DNA of 64,000 bases from Ophiostoma sp. CBS 140.51 (Eukaryota; Ascomycota; Sordariomycetes; Ophiostomatales; Ophiostomataceae), in assembly GCA_029298735.1 (NCBI GenBank), contig JANSLP010000093.1, positions 37,147 through 101,146 on the forward strand, written 5' to 3'. Of this stretch, positions 1-12,399 are shown piece after piece. A program made the position numbers and the translations under genes. The notes below the pieces were generated by a model that was not told the origin of the DNA, did no database searches, and was given only the letters and a program-made list of their open reading frames with translations. The stretch's first letter is position 1, and each line of letters opens with the position of its first letter.

Positions 1-3000
1 GTAGAGCATGGCGCAGGAAGATATTTGTCCGAAAAGAGACGACCACGACAAAAGGCGACAGGAGGAAGAGGGGAGGAATGGAGGGAGAGGAAGCAAAAGG
101 AGGCAGAGGAGGTCGGAGGAGGCCAGAGGAAGCAGGACAACCAGACAAACAAGACCAAACGACGACAGTTCAAAACCTCACCTCGATCAACTCACCATTC
201 ACATCTTGTCTTTTGACGGTTGCCTAAAATTTGTGGACATGGAAGACATGGCACCTGCAGATGGCCAGCCGGACTAGCCCACAGAAAAGAAGGGGAAGAA
301 GGGAAAGAAACGGACGAGCAGAGAGAAAAAAGTAAAAAGCGTGTAAAAAAGGGGGAGACTGAGGGAGATTTGTGTGATTTCATTGTCTGTCGCGGATGCA
401 CAGCCTCACTCCGTTGTCTGCTTTGATGAACAGAACCACACAGTCGTCACCAAAAAACCCGATTTCGCTCGTGTTAGTTGTCTGTTGGGACCCACAATAC
501 AAAGCTAGCCCCGCTTTGTGGACTAGGAGCGTTTTTTAGGTGCTGCTCAGCCTTGTCCCGTCCGGCCACCCCCCCTGCAAGGAAGGAAACTCGAAGTTCG
601 AGAACGAGGATCGTTCTTTCCCCCAAACTGTTCAACCGTCAACACCTACTGTGGACGCGCTGGAATACTCACCGGGAAGGAGGAATGACACGAGACTTGT
701 TGTCTAGTTGGCAGGAACGAACAACAGCTGTTCTCCAGCCGCTGTACTTCGTACATAGCCTGTCGTCGCCGGCCTTCTTCAACGGCGGTTATCTTTTCGT
801 GGCATTTTTGTTTTTTATCACGATGTGCACTTTGATGTTTCGAGCCCCTCACTGATTTATTTTTGGCCCATTTCGTCACGCTGAGCCTGTGCTCGAGGCC
901 GCTCGACGTGGCAGTCAATTTGTCACGCCCCGTTGTTCATCTCATAAATTACCCTTTTTGGGTGGGTTTTGTTGGCCTTGGGGGGGTTTCTTAGTCACTT
1001 TTAGGTTTGTTTTGGGGCTCGTCGTTCTCGTATCTGCGACTTCATTTCGGTTGTCCTTCCTCGCCTTCCTTCTTTTCCCATGAGCCATCCTTCCTTCTTT
1101 CCTTTTACGATCTCAACGAACCGCCGGCCACACTTGCCATCTCGACCATCTGCAGAAGCCCAGACCGCATCTTCCCGGGGTTGCTCCTTCCCCAAACCAG
1201 ACCGTTGGTCCAATGTCGTGCCTGCGTTCCTGCCGCCACAACATCATAATGCAACACAACCATTGGCTCTTTCCACCATTGCCAGCTCAAAAGGCAGACA
1301 GCAAGGCGTCCAAGCAAGGCACACAAGAAATTGCTATTGGAGGGTGCCCGCGCCGCTTGTGTGTGTTTTGTGGACTGAGTCTGTGACTGTCTGTATGATT
1401 TGCTTTTATCTTTATCAATTTTCCTTTTTGCATCTTCGGCCGTTCTTTTTGCTTAATTGTCATGTTATTTGCCTGGGGCATGTGGATGCCTCGTCGCCTT
1501 AGTCCATCGCTCTTGCCTTTTCAACAATATGTCGTATAACCTCGTAAGACACCTTCCGTCGATTTGTTTGGGTCTCCATTGCGCCTTCCGTGCATCTTCA
1601 GATTTACGACGTATGACGGCACCGGCACTCAATGCGGAAGGTTCGACCTCAGCACTCAGCGAACGCCGATTTTCGCTGTGGCTTTGTAACCACGTACCTG
1701 ATATGCCGACGGCGTAATCAGGGACAACATGCTCCGAGGAAAAAGAATCCGCGTGCGGAGAAACCTTAACTCACCTGTGCTGGTCTATCTTGTTTCGAGT
1801 CGTTGTGTCGTCGGCAAAAATCAGTTCAAAACACACCGACACCGACCGAACGAAACAAAACAGAAAGAAGGTAAACAGTTGTAGAACGCGCTTTCCCCTT
1901 CCCACACGAAAACCTTCTCGTTCTGGAAAGAACCTAGCCCGTGTGCGGTCTGTTACCGCGGATCCGGAAGGCACGTTGTAAGAAAAGGGAAGGTGTGGCT
2001 CCCGAACCTACTCCGTAAGGGGGCAGTGTGAGGGTGGCTCAGCCCTGCGTCATCGCCTTTTTGGATGGTCTCCCTTTCAGATTCTCCCCTTTACCCACCA
2101 TTCCGTTGTCTTTTGTTGCTTTTTGTCTCTGATGTATTTTTTTCGCTTCTCTCGTTCGTGCCCACTTTGTTTCCACCACGCCGTTCCCACCCTGCGCGTC
2201 CGTTTCCACTTGTCTCTCTAGCTACAAGTTACCTTGCCATCGTCCATTCAGTCTCATTCGGTTTTGTTCGGTCTCATCAACCAGTTGCAGGCCGCGAACT
2301 CGTTTCTCTTAACTTCTGACGAAAGAATGGCCCCAAGCCGGCCCAAGACGTGGAAAGAGGGTCGAAGAAAGAACACCCCTGTCTCCCGAGATGAGCACCG
2401 GCCAAGTCATGTATCGAATAGGAATCGTCGGCGCTGCAAAATAAAGTGGAACCATGCTTGAATTCCAACTGTTTTTCTGAAGGAAGACACGAGGGGCAAC
2501 AAATTGAGTTACCTCATCGAACTAATACGTCGTATGCCAGGACGACTTCTCTCCGTTCCCCAGATAGCACAGCCCTCTTCAAGTCCCCACGAGTGTTTCA
2601 CAGCAGATGCCAGGTACGATGCGGAATCTCCAAGGCTGCTCTGAAAAGAACTGAAAACGTGAACCTGCACCGATGCTCGGTTTCAGCTGCTCACCTCTCT
2701 CGGGTTTTCTCAGCCAGTCCTCGGCCTCCAAAGACCTCTCGATGTCTTTGGGAGGTGGTCACGATGGCAAGCCTCGGCCGGGGCTCAAGGGCCAAGCTGA
2801 AAGCCAATAAAGGCAGAAAATAAAATATCAGAATGAGAGAAACGACAAGGCTAGGAGCTCTAGCTACCCTCTGACTAGACCTGGCCCTCTGTCTGCACCA
2901 GCTAAATATTCCTTTGGGAAATATTCTGCAATATTGACATGGACCTCGTTGAGCACGGCGAGCATCTTCGGCGGTGGTAAGTCCACATATTTTACACTTT

Positions 3001-5964
3001 TCTTGCACCCCCCTTATATCGTACACCCCTCATCTTGACCACACCCCCCTCACGCCTCTTCATGCCTCTCTCTTCCCACCCTCTGACCACAGCAGCCTCG
3101 TTTGGATGCTTGCCTCGCCCATTAACACCGATTCTTGCCATTATCTCCCGCCCATTGTTTTGTATTTTGGTAGCTTTGCTTGATTTTTTTTTTTGCTTGT
3201 TACCCTTTCCCACAGACACTAACGTTCGCATTTTGCAGTTCGCACTCGGTCCTCAGCCCTGACTTTCTGGTTCTGTGCCCTGAGTCCTCAGATACGCTGT
3301 GTCATCGACCTTGCCCTGCCTCATCCCCTCTTTTCTTCTTTCCTCACATGCACGCGTGTTCCTGCACCAAAGACACATAATATCGGTGCATACATGCGCC
3401 GTGGTCAATACTGGCTTCCTCTGTTTGTTCGGCCTTTCTTCTGGGCCGCTTTTGTTGAGCTCAATATCTCACAATGTAAGTCACTTGTACCATACCTCAC
3501 CTAGCCTCTTTTCCCTCCCCCCTCCCCTCCCATGCCGCTTCCCTGCTCATCCATGCACCCCCCTTGTCGTTGCTATTCTTTCCTCGATGTCGTCTCTTCC
3601 AATGGAGCCCTTGTGGTCGGCTAGTGCCAAGACAACCAAGAAAGGTGCTGTCGTCAAATGGAGGCGCTGTCCCTTTTCCCTTTTTGATCCTCAAGTGCTT
3701 CTGTCGCCTTCCAGACCGCTTGTTACAGTGCATCGTCAACGTCAGGGCAGATCGATAGGCCGACTCAGGGGCGATATTCAGCAGAAGAGAGCGCTGCAAA
3801 AGGCTGGAAAAGGCAGCAACAGGCATCAGAAAATCAGTTCAGCCTCATGCTGTTTGCCTTCCTTCGAACAGCCACAGCCCACGGTCGACCAAGCTTCAGT
3901 GTCTGACGGCATACGCCGTACATCTGCCTCGTCTCTCCATGTTTCGCTTTTTGTTCCTGTCTTTGTTGATGATCTGACATCGTTTGTTTTGCCAGCCACA
4001 TCGGGGGGCGGGCTTTCTTTGGATTCTTTGGCGTAACGCGCAGGCCAGAAACCCAAGCGCTTATTTTCTGTCTGTTGCCTTTGCTGCAGATTTTGTATTC
4101 TTTCCATTTATGTATTCTTTTCAGATGTTTTCTTTTACAATTTGTTGTTATCCATTCTTCTTCCTTCTTTTTCTTTCTGCAGACCCAGAAACTTAGGGTG
4201 TGATCCATACCAGCCGTTTTACATCCCACTTAACCCACACGGAACACGGAGTACTTGGCCGACTAACACCAATATCCACGCCCGTTTTGGAAACTGTCTC
4301 TTTTCAAGGTTAGAGCCGGTGGCTGAGGGCTCCCCCTCTGGTGCCTGCAGGTCGTATCTCGCACTGCATACGGGAGACAAACAGAAAAACCAGAGGCAAA
4401 AAAGAAGGGACGGGGGAAATCAAAGGAAGGAAAAAAAGAAAGCAACGTTAGCTGTCAGTCGATCAGAGCTTTCTAATCTTTTGCTCACCTTTCTTTCCAC
4501 CTCGCGTCTCCCTTTCTCGTGTCATCCATCTCTCGCACTCGCGGCCTTTCTCACTTTCCACCACAACACTGCATCTCTTGATGTTGTCCCGTCCCCCACC
4601 ATTTTTGCCTTCGTTACTCGGATCCCTTCTTCCTATTCCTCCGGCTCTTGTGCAACAAAGTGCTACAAAAACACCCTCCACCATCTTTCACAACCCATCA
4701 CCACACATCATCACCTGCCCATCTGGCCTTGTCTTGAATTCTTGTCCTCGTTTGTGCAGCCCTTCTCTACCCTAAGCCGCTTTGCCGTTTCGTGTGGTGT
4801 CTCCCCACGGCGTCTTGTCAGCCTCGTTGTAAGGCGCTTCACTTTTTTACCCTTTTATTTTTTTATTCCTTTACTCTTTTACTCAGACCTCTTTTTACTC
4901 TTCAATCTTTGCCTTCTGGTTACTTGCACAATATAAACATCCGCTTTCTGCATTTTTACCATTTTCTTATTTTATTTTACCGTTCGCTTGTTACCTACCC
5001 GTCTTGGTCCTGACCCCATCCAAGTCTTTGTCTCTCCCTTCCGCCTATTTTGCTTTACAGCCCCCTTTGAAGAGGACCCAGTGTCTGCCTTCATTTACTC
5101 CTTGTCCCCATCTCCTCTCCTCCCCTCCCTCGTTGCGGTAACCGCTTCAAGAACTTATTAGTTTCACATCCCGCCAGCCTCCACCATCCGAAGTTGTGCA
5201 GCCCTACCTGAAGTTTGACTGAGGTGTTTTTTATCTTCATTCTCTCCTCAAACTCGAAACTCACGGACCTCTACTCTCTTTACTCTATCATCTACTATCT
5301 CCTCATCCCTACGGACCTCTTTGTCACTTGATCGCTCTTTCTCCCTCAGCTTTCCTCTTGTATTATTTTTGTTTTCAAGTCACACGCCTCTCCTTTTTTA
5401 CTTTTCTCCCTAGCAAGCCAGCTTCACCTGTCCAGGCTTTCTCATTGTTCGACTATCGACGACAACTCCTTCAGCCGCTCCTTCTACTCTCTCTCTGTTG
5501 ATTCTTTGCAAAGCAGAGCTCCCTTCCGAACTCGCACTTTGGACGCCTTTTTCTGCCTTTCTTGCAAGCTAGACAGCACTTTTCAGCCTCGTTTTCTTAT
5601 TTCTGTTCCTGTTTTTGAGGCTGGAAAGAGCAAAACGTTCTCTTTCTTTTGCTGCAGTTTTTAGGTGTCTCTTCTGCCTTCTGTGCTCGGCCTGAAAAAT
5701 CTGGAGAAGGCCATATCCATGGGACACGCTGGAGGCGCACACGATACCAAAGTCACTTGGCATATATACAGATGCAGGCTACCTTGATAAACTCGTCTTT
5801 CACCCACGTCGGTAGAAGCTTTCTTTGTCTTTGAAAGAAAACTCGTCAAAAATCAAACGAAGATTGCCGGCACCAAGCACACCAAATATCAAAACAAACA
5901 AATACAGAGACCCTCCCTCCACATATATCTGACGGCCCCCTGATCTATTGTCTGCGAAAAGACG
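1..5964. other. Non-coding region: promoter and probable long 5' leader of the C2H2 gene
   Basis: No convincing coding region was found on either strand. The first 350 bases are purine-rich. From about 850, and strongly from 2850 to 5700, the plus strand is T/C-rich with many TTTT and CTCC runs. That composition is typical of promoters and transcribed leaders of filamentous-fungal regulatory genes. Open frames here are short, low in complexity (Ser/Phe/Leu/Pro-rich), overlap on both strands and have no family motif. Several short upstream ATG frames lie in the last 2 kb. How much of the region is transcribed cannot be judged from sequence. Confidence 0.6.
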
Positions 5965-7837
5965 ATGAACCAACAGGACGAAAACGACAATATGGCACTC
6001 AGACTCGGTGGTCAGACGATGTACGGCTATTCGCAAACTGGATTCGATACATCAACAACAGACGCGTTCATGTCCTCCAGCCAAACACTGAGCGTCCCGT
6101 CACACTTTACCTACACCACCAGCCCGACATCCAGCGACTCGTCCTACCTGGCGGGGATGCTTGACAACAGCAGCCGAGCGTCTGGTGGCTCACCATTGCT
6201 CTCCCTGAGTAGTGCTGGCGACACCTCGCCCTTGACAGCATTCGGTGGTCTGCCACAAACCGGCACCCTCTTTCGCAGTACCAGCCTCAGCGGAAGCAAC
6301 TTTGGTGACTATTTGGAGGTTGGCGATGTAGCAACCGTTGCGGGGTCCGCACAGCCAAGCCCGAGCACAAGCCCGAGTGCACACGATTTTTCCGGATTCA
6401 ACGGACTATTATGGCCCAGCTCTGCCGATGGCAGCGGCACCAACGATGGCATCTACGGCAGCTACAACGGCGGCAGCGGAAGCAGAGGATTCGACGACAT
6501 CTCACCCCTTACGGACCGCAGTCAATACGCCTCTCCCCAGGAATCGTGGTTCTCAGGAAGTCTCAGCAACGCCGATGATGACTCCCATAACACGAGGTAA
6601 GAAGGATTAGAATCAGCTCAGTTGACGAGTTGCTGCTTTGATGGTTAGGAATAATGGTTAGGATGTGTGGAGGATGAAAGGAAGGGACAGTAAAATACTG
6701 ACTTATTTGTTTTCAATATTAAGAACATATAGCCTGTCGCCACACATCGCATACCAATCGGAAGACCTTACTTTAGATATTCCGGGAACACACGGCCTGT
6801 CGGCAGACACCTTCAGCTTCCCGGCAGTCTCGCAGTCTATAGCGTCTTGGTCGTCTATGCCGACGTTGGACTCGACGACAACAGGTGGATTTCAGCTACC
6901 ACCAGCTATGAAGGACTCGTCCAAGCCCGCGCGGTTTTCGAATGCAGGACTGCCACAAGTGGTCACCACGAGCTACAACGACACTGACATCGGGAGCAGC
7001 ATCATCGGTATCGGCGGCAGTTCGAGCAGTGTACGCAAGGCCGGTAAAAATGACGGCAGCACTGGCGGCCACAAACGTGGCAGTCTCGGCAGCCGGCGGA
7101 GTAGCAATGTTGGCAGCCGTAGCACCAACAGAAGCAGCAGCCCATACGACACCACAAGCGCCACATCCCCTAACCGGAAGACCCAACCGTCACCAAAGCA
7201 CGGACGCGGGAGCGGCTCCAAGGGGGGATCCGACGGCAGCAGCAAGAACAAATTCGTGTGCACCCGTCCAGACTGCAACGGGCCCGTGTTTACACGCATG
7301 GCCGATCTCGAACGCCATATAAGGCACATTCATACAGATGCCGACAAAAAGGAGCGTTTCTTGTGTGATTATAACTCGTGCTCGCGTAGTGCTACGCCCT
7401 TCCACCGCAAGGACCACTACCGAGAGCACCTGCGCGAATACCACCTCGAGGACCTTCTCAAGCGTGGCAGTAATGCTAACCACCATACAGCGGCCTCTTC
7501 ATCGTCTGCTGGTGCGAGTGGCCCCGACTCCCTGTCACCGTCAACAGCTGCTTCCTCTACTGCCGACTTGAAGCGGAACAAGAAGCTGCTTCAGGAAACG
7601 CAACTGCAAAACTGCAAGACCGAAAATGAGTGGTGGCGCTGTGCACGGTGTTTGCAGCGGGTGGACATTGCTGGTCGTGGCTGGACGTGTCCGGGCTGCA
7701 AGGGCAGCATCGAAGAGCCGCGCAAGTCAATCCGGATGTCACGGGCGGCTGCGGCCATGGCACAGACAAGTACGCAGTCGATGGGCATGCCAGCGGGATG
7801 GGGCACTTACAGCGATATGTCACTGGAGCCGTACTAA
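5965..7837 (+). CDS. C2H2-type zinc-finger protein with C-terminal zinc knuckle
   Basis: Predicted nuclear DNA-binding protein of about 578 residues. Exon 1 is 5965-6596, the intron about 6597-6732 (GTAAGA donor, TACTGAC branch, ATAG acceptor) and exon 2 ends at 7837. An alternative AG at 6722-6723 keeps the same frame and adds three residues. The first 380 residues are Ser/Thr/Gly-rich and look disordered. A pair of C2H2-like fingers lies at about residues 385-455: FVCTRPDCNG with LERHIRHIHT, then FLCDYNSC with HYREHLREYH. A CARC...CPGCKG four-Cys knuckle follows at about 512-535, next to WW. The two-finger-plus-knuckle layout recurs in uncharacterised ascomycete proteins. The ATG opens the first long frame after a pyrimidine-rich leader. 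The DNA target is unknown. Confidence 0.85.
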
Positions 7838-8486
7838 TAAAGTGGTACAGAGCATGGGAGCGGTGTTTGATTTTGATTTTCGGACGGATAAATATTATAG
7901 AGGGATCTTTATGTACTTACACTGGGTTTATGGTTTGCTTATTTCTGTCTTGTCAGTTATTGTGTCCTTTTGTTTTCCCATCCGTTTGGATCTTGTCTCT
8001 ATATCTTGTGTCCTGAATGGACTTTGCATTCGCCAATACGGCTTTCTTGTTTCCCTTATGTTTTTACCCCCTTTCCCACTATGTCATTTCTATACATCTT
8101 TCATATTCAACTATGTAAATGATTATTATATCAGCTAGCCAAAGCTTCTGTTTTCTTCAGGGCCTTGTCCATTCAAGTGAAATTAAAAAAATGAAACAGA
8201 AATCTATGCCTGGAGTGAACCGAATTGGGCCTTCGTTTTGGAGACGCTTTACAGATGCTGTACGAGTGAACTCGAAAATAAACATGCAGAAGACAGCAGA
8301 CTGTCACGGGCGGGCCAGGAGCCGTAGAGTACGCCGTAGAGATCCCGCTACTCTGATTTACTTCACATTTGGGGGCCGAATATCCATATTCCTCATTGAT
8401 TTCTTTCGTGTCTTGTAAAAATCGGAACAGCCCCCTGTTTTTTAATTTTCATCTCTCCTGTCAATCTCCACCGCTAATACACGAAC
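7838..8486. other. Intergenic, 3' flank of the C2H2 gene
   Basis: A/T-rich sequence with no supported gene. It probably holds the 3' untranslated region of the upstream zinc-finger gene; AATTAAAA-like A-rich stretches occur near 8180-8190. Confidence 0.4.
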
Positions 8487-8828
8487 ATGGCTTCAGCCTC
8501 CAAAAACTCGCACGATGCAGCTGCGACTACGAAAACCCCCACACGTTACTCCCTGCCCATTATCACTGCTATCGCTTTCCTCGTTCTCCTCTTTCCCAAA
8601 GAGGGCACTCCACTTCTCGACAACCATCATGACGGCGGCGGCAGCTGTCATCCCCAGCTCTCTCAGGGTCATAGTTCTACGCAATACCAACAAAACAGCC
8701 GAGCTGGGCTATCTGTGTGTGCCGCTTGGTCTGGCTTGCGGCGCGGTCACTGCGTCTTGGATTCTTGCAGACAGGCTGCCCCTTTAGACGTGACACTGAC
8801 GGCACGAAACCTGATGACGAATAGATGA
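8487..8828 (+). CDS. Doubtful small ORF with one predicted membrane segment
   Basis: A 113-codon frame whose ATG has a good fungal context (A at -3, G at +4). The first 19 residues are polar, followed by a hydrophobic stretch, YSLPIITAIAFLVLLF, that could be a signal anchor. The remainder is low-complexity and resembles no family I know. An overlapping frame at 8515-8787 also ends in a hydrophobic segment (LCVPLGLACGAVTASWIL), so the real frame is uncertain and a short intron could join the two. It may not be a gene. Confidence 0.25.
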   Translation: MASASKNSHDAAATTKTPTRYSLPIITAIAFLVLLFPKEGTPLLDNHHDGGGSCHPQLSQGHSSTQYQQNSRAGLSVCAAWSGLRRGHCVLDSCRQAAPLDVTLTARNLMTNR

Positions 8829-9154
8829 GCAAACTGGGGGGAAATGAATGAATAACGATCTCTGGATTGTCTGGCGCAATCACGTGGATATGTACGATGC
8901 TCTCCGTTATAAATAGTTATAAGCATAGCTTCATTAGGCGCACATGACATCTTATAAAACTTGTGTGTACATGCAAAGGGCCATATACTATGGTTCCCTC
9001 TTTGTATTGTGAGGTTCTATAATCGTAGAAGGTCAATTTAGATGTTGGCAATAGATGTATGTTGAGAGTTATCAGGTTTCTTGACAGCTAATCTGATCGA
9101 AAAAAAAATAGAAACAAGTTGTCAGTCTTCCCATTAAAACGATGATCTGCATAA

Positions 9155-11085
9155 TCAGATACCCTCCTTGTGTACATCATACGGCAGTGCAAACATGACA
9201 AGGCCCGTGAACAGGAAGAGGCCCGCACTGATCCAGATGGGAATGCTCGTGGTCGTGCCCGACTGGGACGAAATCACCGGCGCGGCAATGCCGCAGGCGT
9301 AGCCGATGGTAGCGCACAGGCCGTTGACGGTGGCACGGATCGTGGACGGATAGGACTCGGGCGTGTATGCGTACTGGATGGCAAACATAAAGTTGATGAC
9401 CAGCGTCGACACACAGTTCCAGGCCACCACGGCCTCGTTTGTGCGTGCTGCCACCACACTGATGCAGAGGAACACGCCAGAAATGACGGTGCCAATGGCC
9501 ATGGTATAGCGTCTTCCGAGGCGCGTCTCCACCAGCAGGCCGGCCAAGACGGGGCCCGGAACGGTGCAGGCGGCAATGTAGCAGTACTGCTGGTACGTCG
9601 AGGCGAGGGTGTAGGTGGGGTCGATGGCCGAGAACCGGGCCTGTAGGTACACGGGCAAAAAGTACGAGTACAACGGATACGCCACGCCGATGGAGGCCCA
9701 GATCCACATGATAATGGCACTCTGGAGAGCGAGCTTGCCGGTGCCGAACAGCGGTTTGAGGTTAGACCAGTGCAGCGACTGGAACTGGAGGAAAAAGATC
9801 TCCTTGAACGAGCGCTTCACGGACGCCGAGTGCTCGTCCCGTCCGTAGCGTCGGTTGATCTCGTTGAAATCGTCGAGCTGTAGAGTGAACGGGCGCTTAG
9901 ACCGCTTGGCAATAATCTCTACGACCTTGACGGCCTCTTCGTCTCGGCCTTGGGCAAGGAGGTAGTAGGGCGACTCGGGAAAGTCAAAGACGAAGAAGCG
10001 CACCGCCGCGAGCACCAGAACAAGGGCGCCGAGAGTGAACAGCGTGTACCGCCAGCCCATGTTGTCGGCTTTGAGGCAGAGGTCCGAGACCGTGAGGTCG
10101 CACGAGTACTTGGAGATGAATGCCCAGCCGATGAGCTGCAAGGGGAACGAAGCGTTAATATTGTGTGTCCGTTTCTTTCTTTCTTTCTTTCTTTTCTTTT
10201 TTTATAGTCAGAATGAGCGTAAACTTACTGCATCGGCAAGGGCACCCAGCGCCCAAAAGGCACTCAGCATGGTCAGCAGGTAGTGGCCGCTGGTCGGCAC
10301 GAACTCGAGGTAGACGACGGAGGCGACGGGGACATTGCCACCGGACGCGAAGCCAACCATGGCAAACATGCCGCCGTATGTGTAGATGTCGTTGCTGCCA
10401 CCAGCTGCGATGAGGAAAATGCCCACGAGAAACAGAGTCGAGTTGAACGCCCAGTACCGGCCAATAATGTCAGCCATGGGACCCCTAACGGTGGAGAATG
10501 GTGGTCAGCAAATCAACACAAACAAGACAGACATGTTCTCCACACTACTTTGCATTTCCTTGTGTGTCTTGGCGATCTTGGTGAACTTGGCGACCTGGGG
10601 ATCTGGATCTTGGCCTTACCAGAAGAAAGCACCAACAACCGCACCGATCGAGTAAGAAATACCCGTCAACGTCACGTTCGAGATGACGAACTCGTTACCA
10701 ACCGGTGTATACGTCACGGTCAGACCATACCCGGCAATCTAGAGCACACATTGTCAGCGGCATGTTACGAGAAGACATCCTCAAAGCGTTTGGGCCCACG
10801 TACATTGTCCACAATCCAGCCAAAGCCGCAGAGAATCCACACCTCGTACTGCCACCAGTTCATGCCAATGTTAGTCATGGCATGGCTTACGAGGTGTGCT
10901 TTTTCTGCGTAGCATGCATCCACGCCCGTTTGGCGCTCGATCTGGATCGGCGCGGCCTTGAGGTCGTCTTCCACGATCTCGCCCCGGCCTTCATCCACGG
11001 GAGCATTTTCGATTTTGGAGATGCTCTTGGCGTCTCCCGACTCCACGTTCTCTGCAAATGCTGCAATATCCATGTTGTCTTCCAC
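9155..11085 (-). CDS. MFS transporter, SV2-like / general-substrate family
   Basis: Integral plasma-membrane transporter of about 545 residues, expected to have 12 membrane helices; the substrate cannot be predicted. Exons on the minus strand are 11085-10804, 10738-10620, 10484-10229 and 10135-9155, all with GT-AG introns (65, 135 and 93 nt) and consistent phase. The first helix region reads WWQYEVWILCGFGWIVDN. The spliced helix 2/3 loop gives GAFFWGPMADIIGRYWAFN, the MFS signature in its SV2-like form. A central cytoplasmic loop containing RSKRPFTLQLDDFNEINRR separates the halves. The second half carries TRLGRRYTMAIGTV, the repeated loop motif, and the gene ends soon after the last helix. 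It is divergent from the nitrilase-like gene, 674 bp away, which hints at shared regulation, although that partner appears truncated. Confidence 0.9.
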
Positions 11086-11759
11086 GTGTTGTCGTCGTGC
11101 TAGATGCTAGTTGAATGCGTGGCAGAACTGTGGCGAAATGGCTAGCCTTGTTCAGATGTGTCTTTCCAGAGGTGTCTGCAAAAGAGACCGCAAAGCAGCT
11201 TATGTACTTCGTACACCGCTTTCTCGCATTCTTGCACGCGCAATTGAATGTCGGTTGTGATACAGATGATTGACAATTAATAAGAAGTGGGGGATGGACA
11301 TATCAGAGATGCGATACGGAGTAAATACAATAGATACTGTGCGATAACAAGGCAATCCTGGGTTATCGGGTATGATATCCGGGGTCAAAGTGGGACGGAG
11401 ACCACGGGTCGACTCCGAAATACGGTCAACTGCATCAGGACATAGCGTAAAAAGGCAACAAGAGACGGCAATATAGAGCCGTGCTTTGCGTGAATCCAAT
11501 GATACTATGAGTGGGGATACGACGCGCAGATACTCCGTAAGAAGAAGATAAAATGGCGTATCTCGATAGCATGTCTCGATGGCAGCTCCCCCGCACTGGT
11601 CAAAAGTGGGAATAAGGGCATGCGACGAAATGGCCGCCGAAATGCCGCCGGCAAGTTGCAGCAACGGCACCATAAAGTCGGGGTTGGCGTCAGTGAGTCG
11701 ATATAGGAATTGTAAAACAGCTTTAACCAAGGGCCCTTAACCATAACGACCAAACCACA
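11086..11759. promoter_or_regulatory. Divergent promoter region between MFS transporter and nitrilase-like gene
   Basis: This 674-bp spacer separates two head-to-head genes and so should hold both promoters. It contains three matches to the 9-mer TACTYCGTA/TACGRAGTA: 11205-11213 (inside the 11-bp GTACTTCGTAC at 11204-11214), 11315-11323 and 11531-11539. I make no claim about the factor that binds. A 176-codon minus-strand frame in the spacer has no family signature and was not accepted as a gene. Confidence 0.5.
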
Positions 11760-12399
11760 ATGGCAACGCACGCGCCGCGAATTGGCTTAGTGCAACTGCA
11801 CATCACGGAAGGCTGCACGCCAACAGATCAGTATGAGCGGGCAGCCGCTTTTATCAAGACAGCCGCGAAAGACGGTGCCGATTTGGTTGTCCTTCCGGAG
11901 ATGGCATTCGGACTCTCCCCGCCAACAGAGCCAGAAAAGGATGGCTTTGCCAGTAAGAACTGGAAATGCATTGGAAAACTCCAACAGCTAGCCAAGGTAT
12001 GTTTATGTTTTGCATCTCATCTTTATCAAACGCCATCTCGAACGAAAAGTAACAAGATTTATCTTACAGGCACTGAATATAAACATCATCCCTGGAAGCT
12101 CGTTGGAGGCAGACCGGGATGACGCCGGCAAGGTGTTGCATTACTACAATACGACATATTATATTGACCGCCACGGAGACATCAAGCTCCGGTACCGCAA
12201 AGTCAATCTCTGGGGCCCCGAGAAGCAAGCCGTGTCTGCTGGCACTGAACATGCCGTGGTCGATACCGAGGAGTTTGGCAAGATCGGGCTGCTAATTTGC
12301 TGGGATCTTGCCTTTCCCGAAGCATTCCGCGCGTTGGTCAAGCAGGGTGCCTTGCTGTACTCTGTTTTACACGAGCCTGTTGCTTCTCTTTTCATCTGA
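11760..12399 (+). pseudogene. Nitrilase-superfamily carbon-nitrogen hydrolase, C-terminally truncated
   Basis: Exons 11760-11996 and 12070-12399 (73-nt intron, GTATGT donor, TTACAG acceptor) give 188 residues. All three catalytic elements of carbon-nitrogen hydrolases are present: Glu in VVLPEMAF, Lys in RYRKVNLWGPEK and the nucleophile Cys in LLICWDLAFPEAFR. Family members usually run to roughly 270-320 residues. Here the family-like sequence stops after RALVKQG and is replaced by a short unrelated tail before a stop. The DNA after 12400 is A/T-rich and I could not find the missing C-terminal half in any frame, nor an intron that restores it. Such a protein would lack part of the alpha-beta-beta-alpha sandwich and probably be inactive. 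A decayed gene or an assembly error fits best. Confidence 0.65.

Noticed and set aside
2691..3026. Minus-strand frame with CKICG and CQYC, suggestive of a zinc ribbon
   Set aside because: The two CxxC-like pairs are the only protein-like feature. The rest is low-complexity and lies in skewed non-coding sequence, so the match is probably accidental.
11200..11730. A 176-codon minus-strand open frame between the MFS and nitrilase genes
   Set aside because: It fills the divergent promoter region, has no family motif, contains several intergenic-type 9-mers and has no splice or signal features. A chance frame is more likely.
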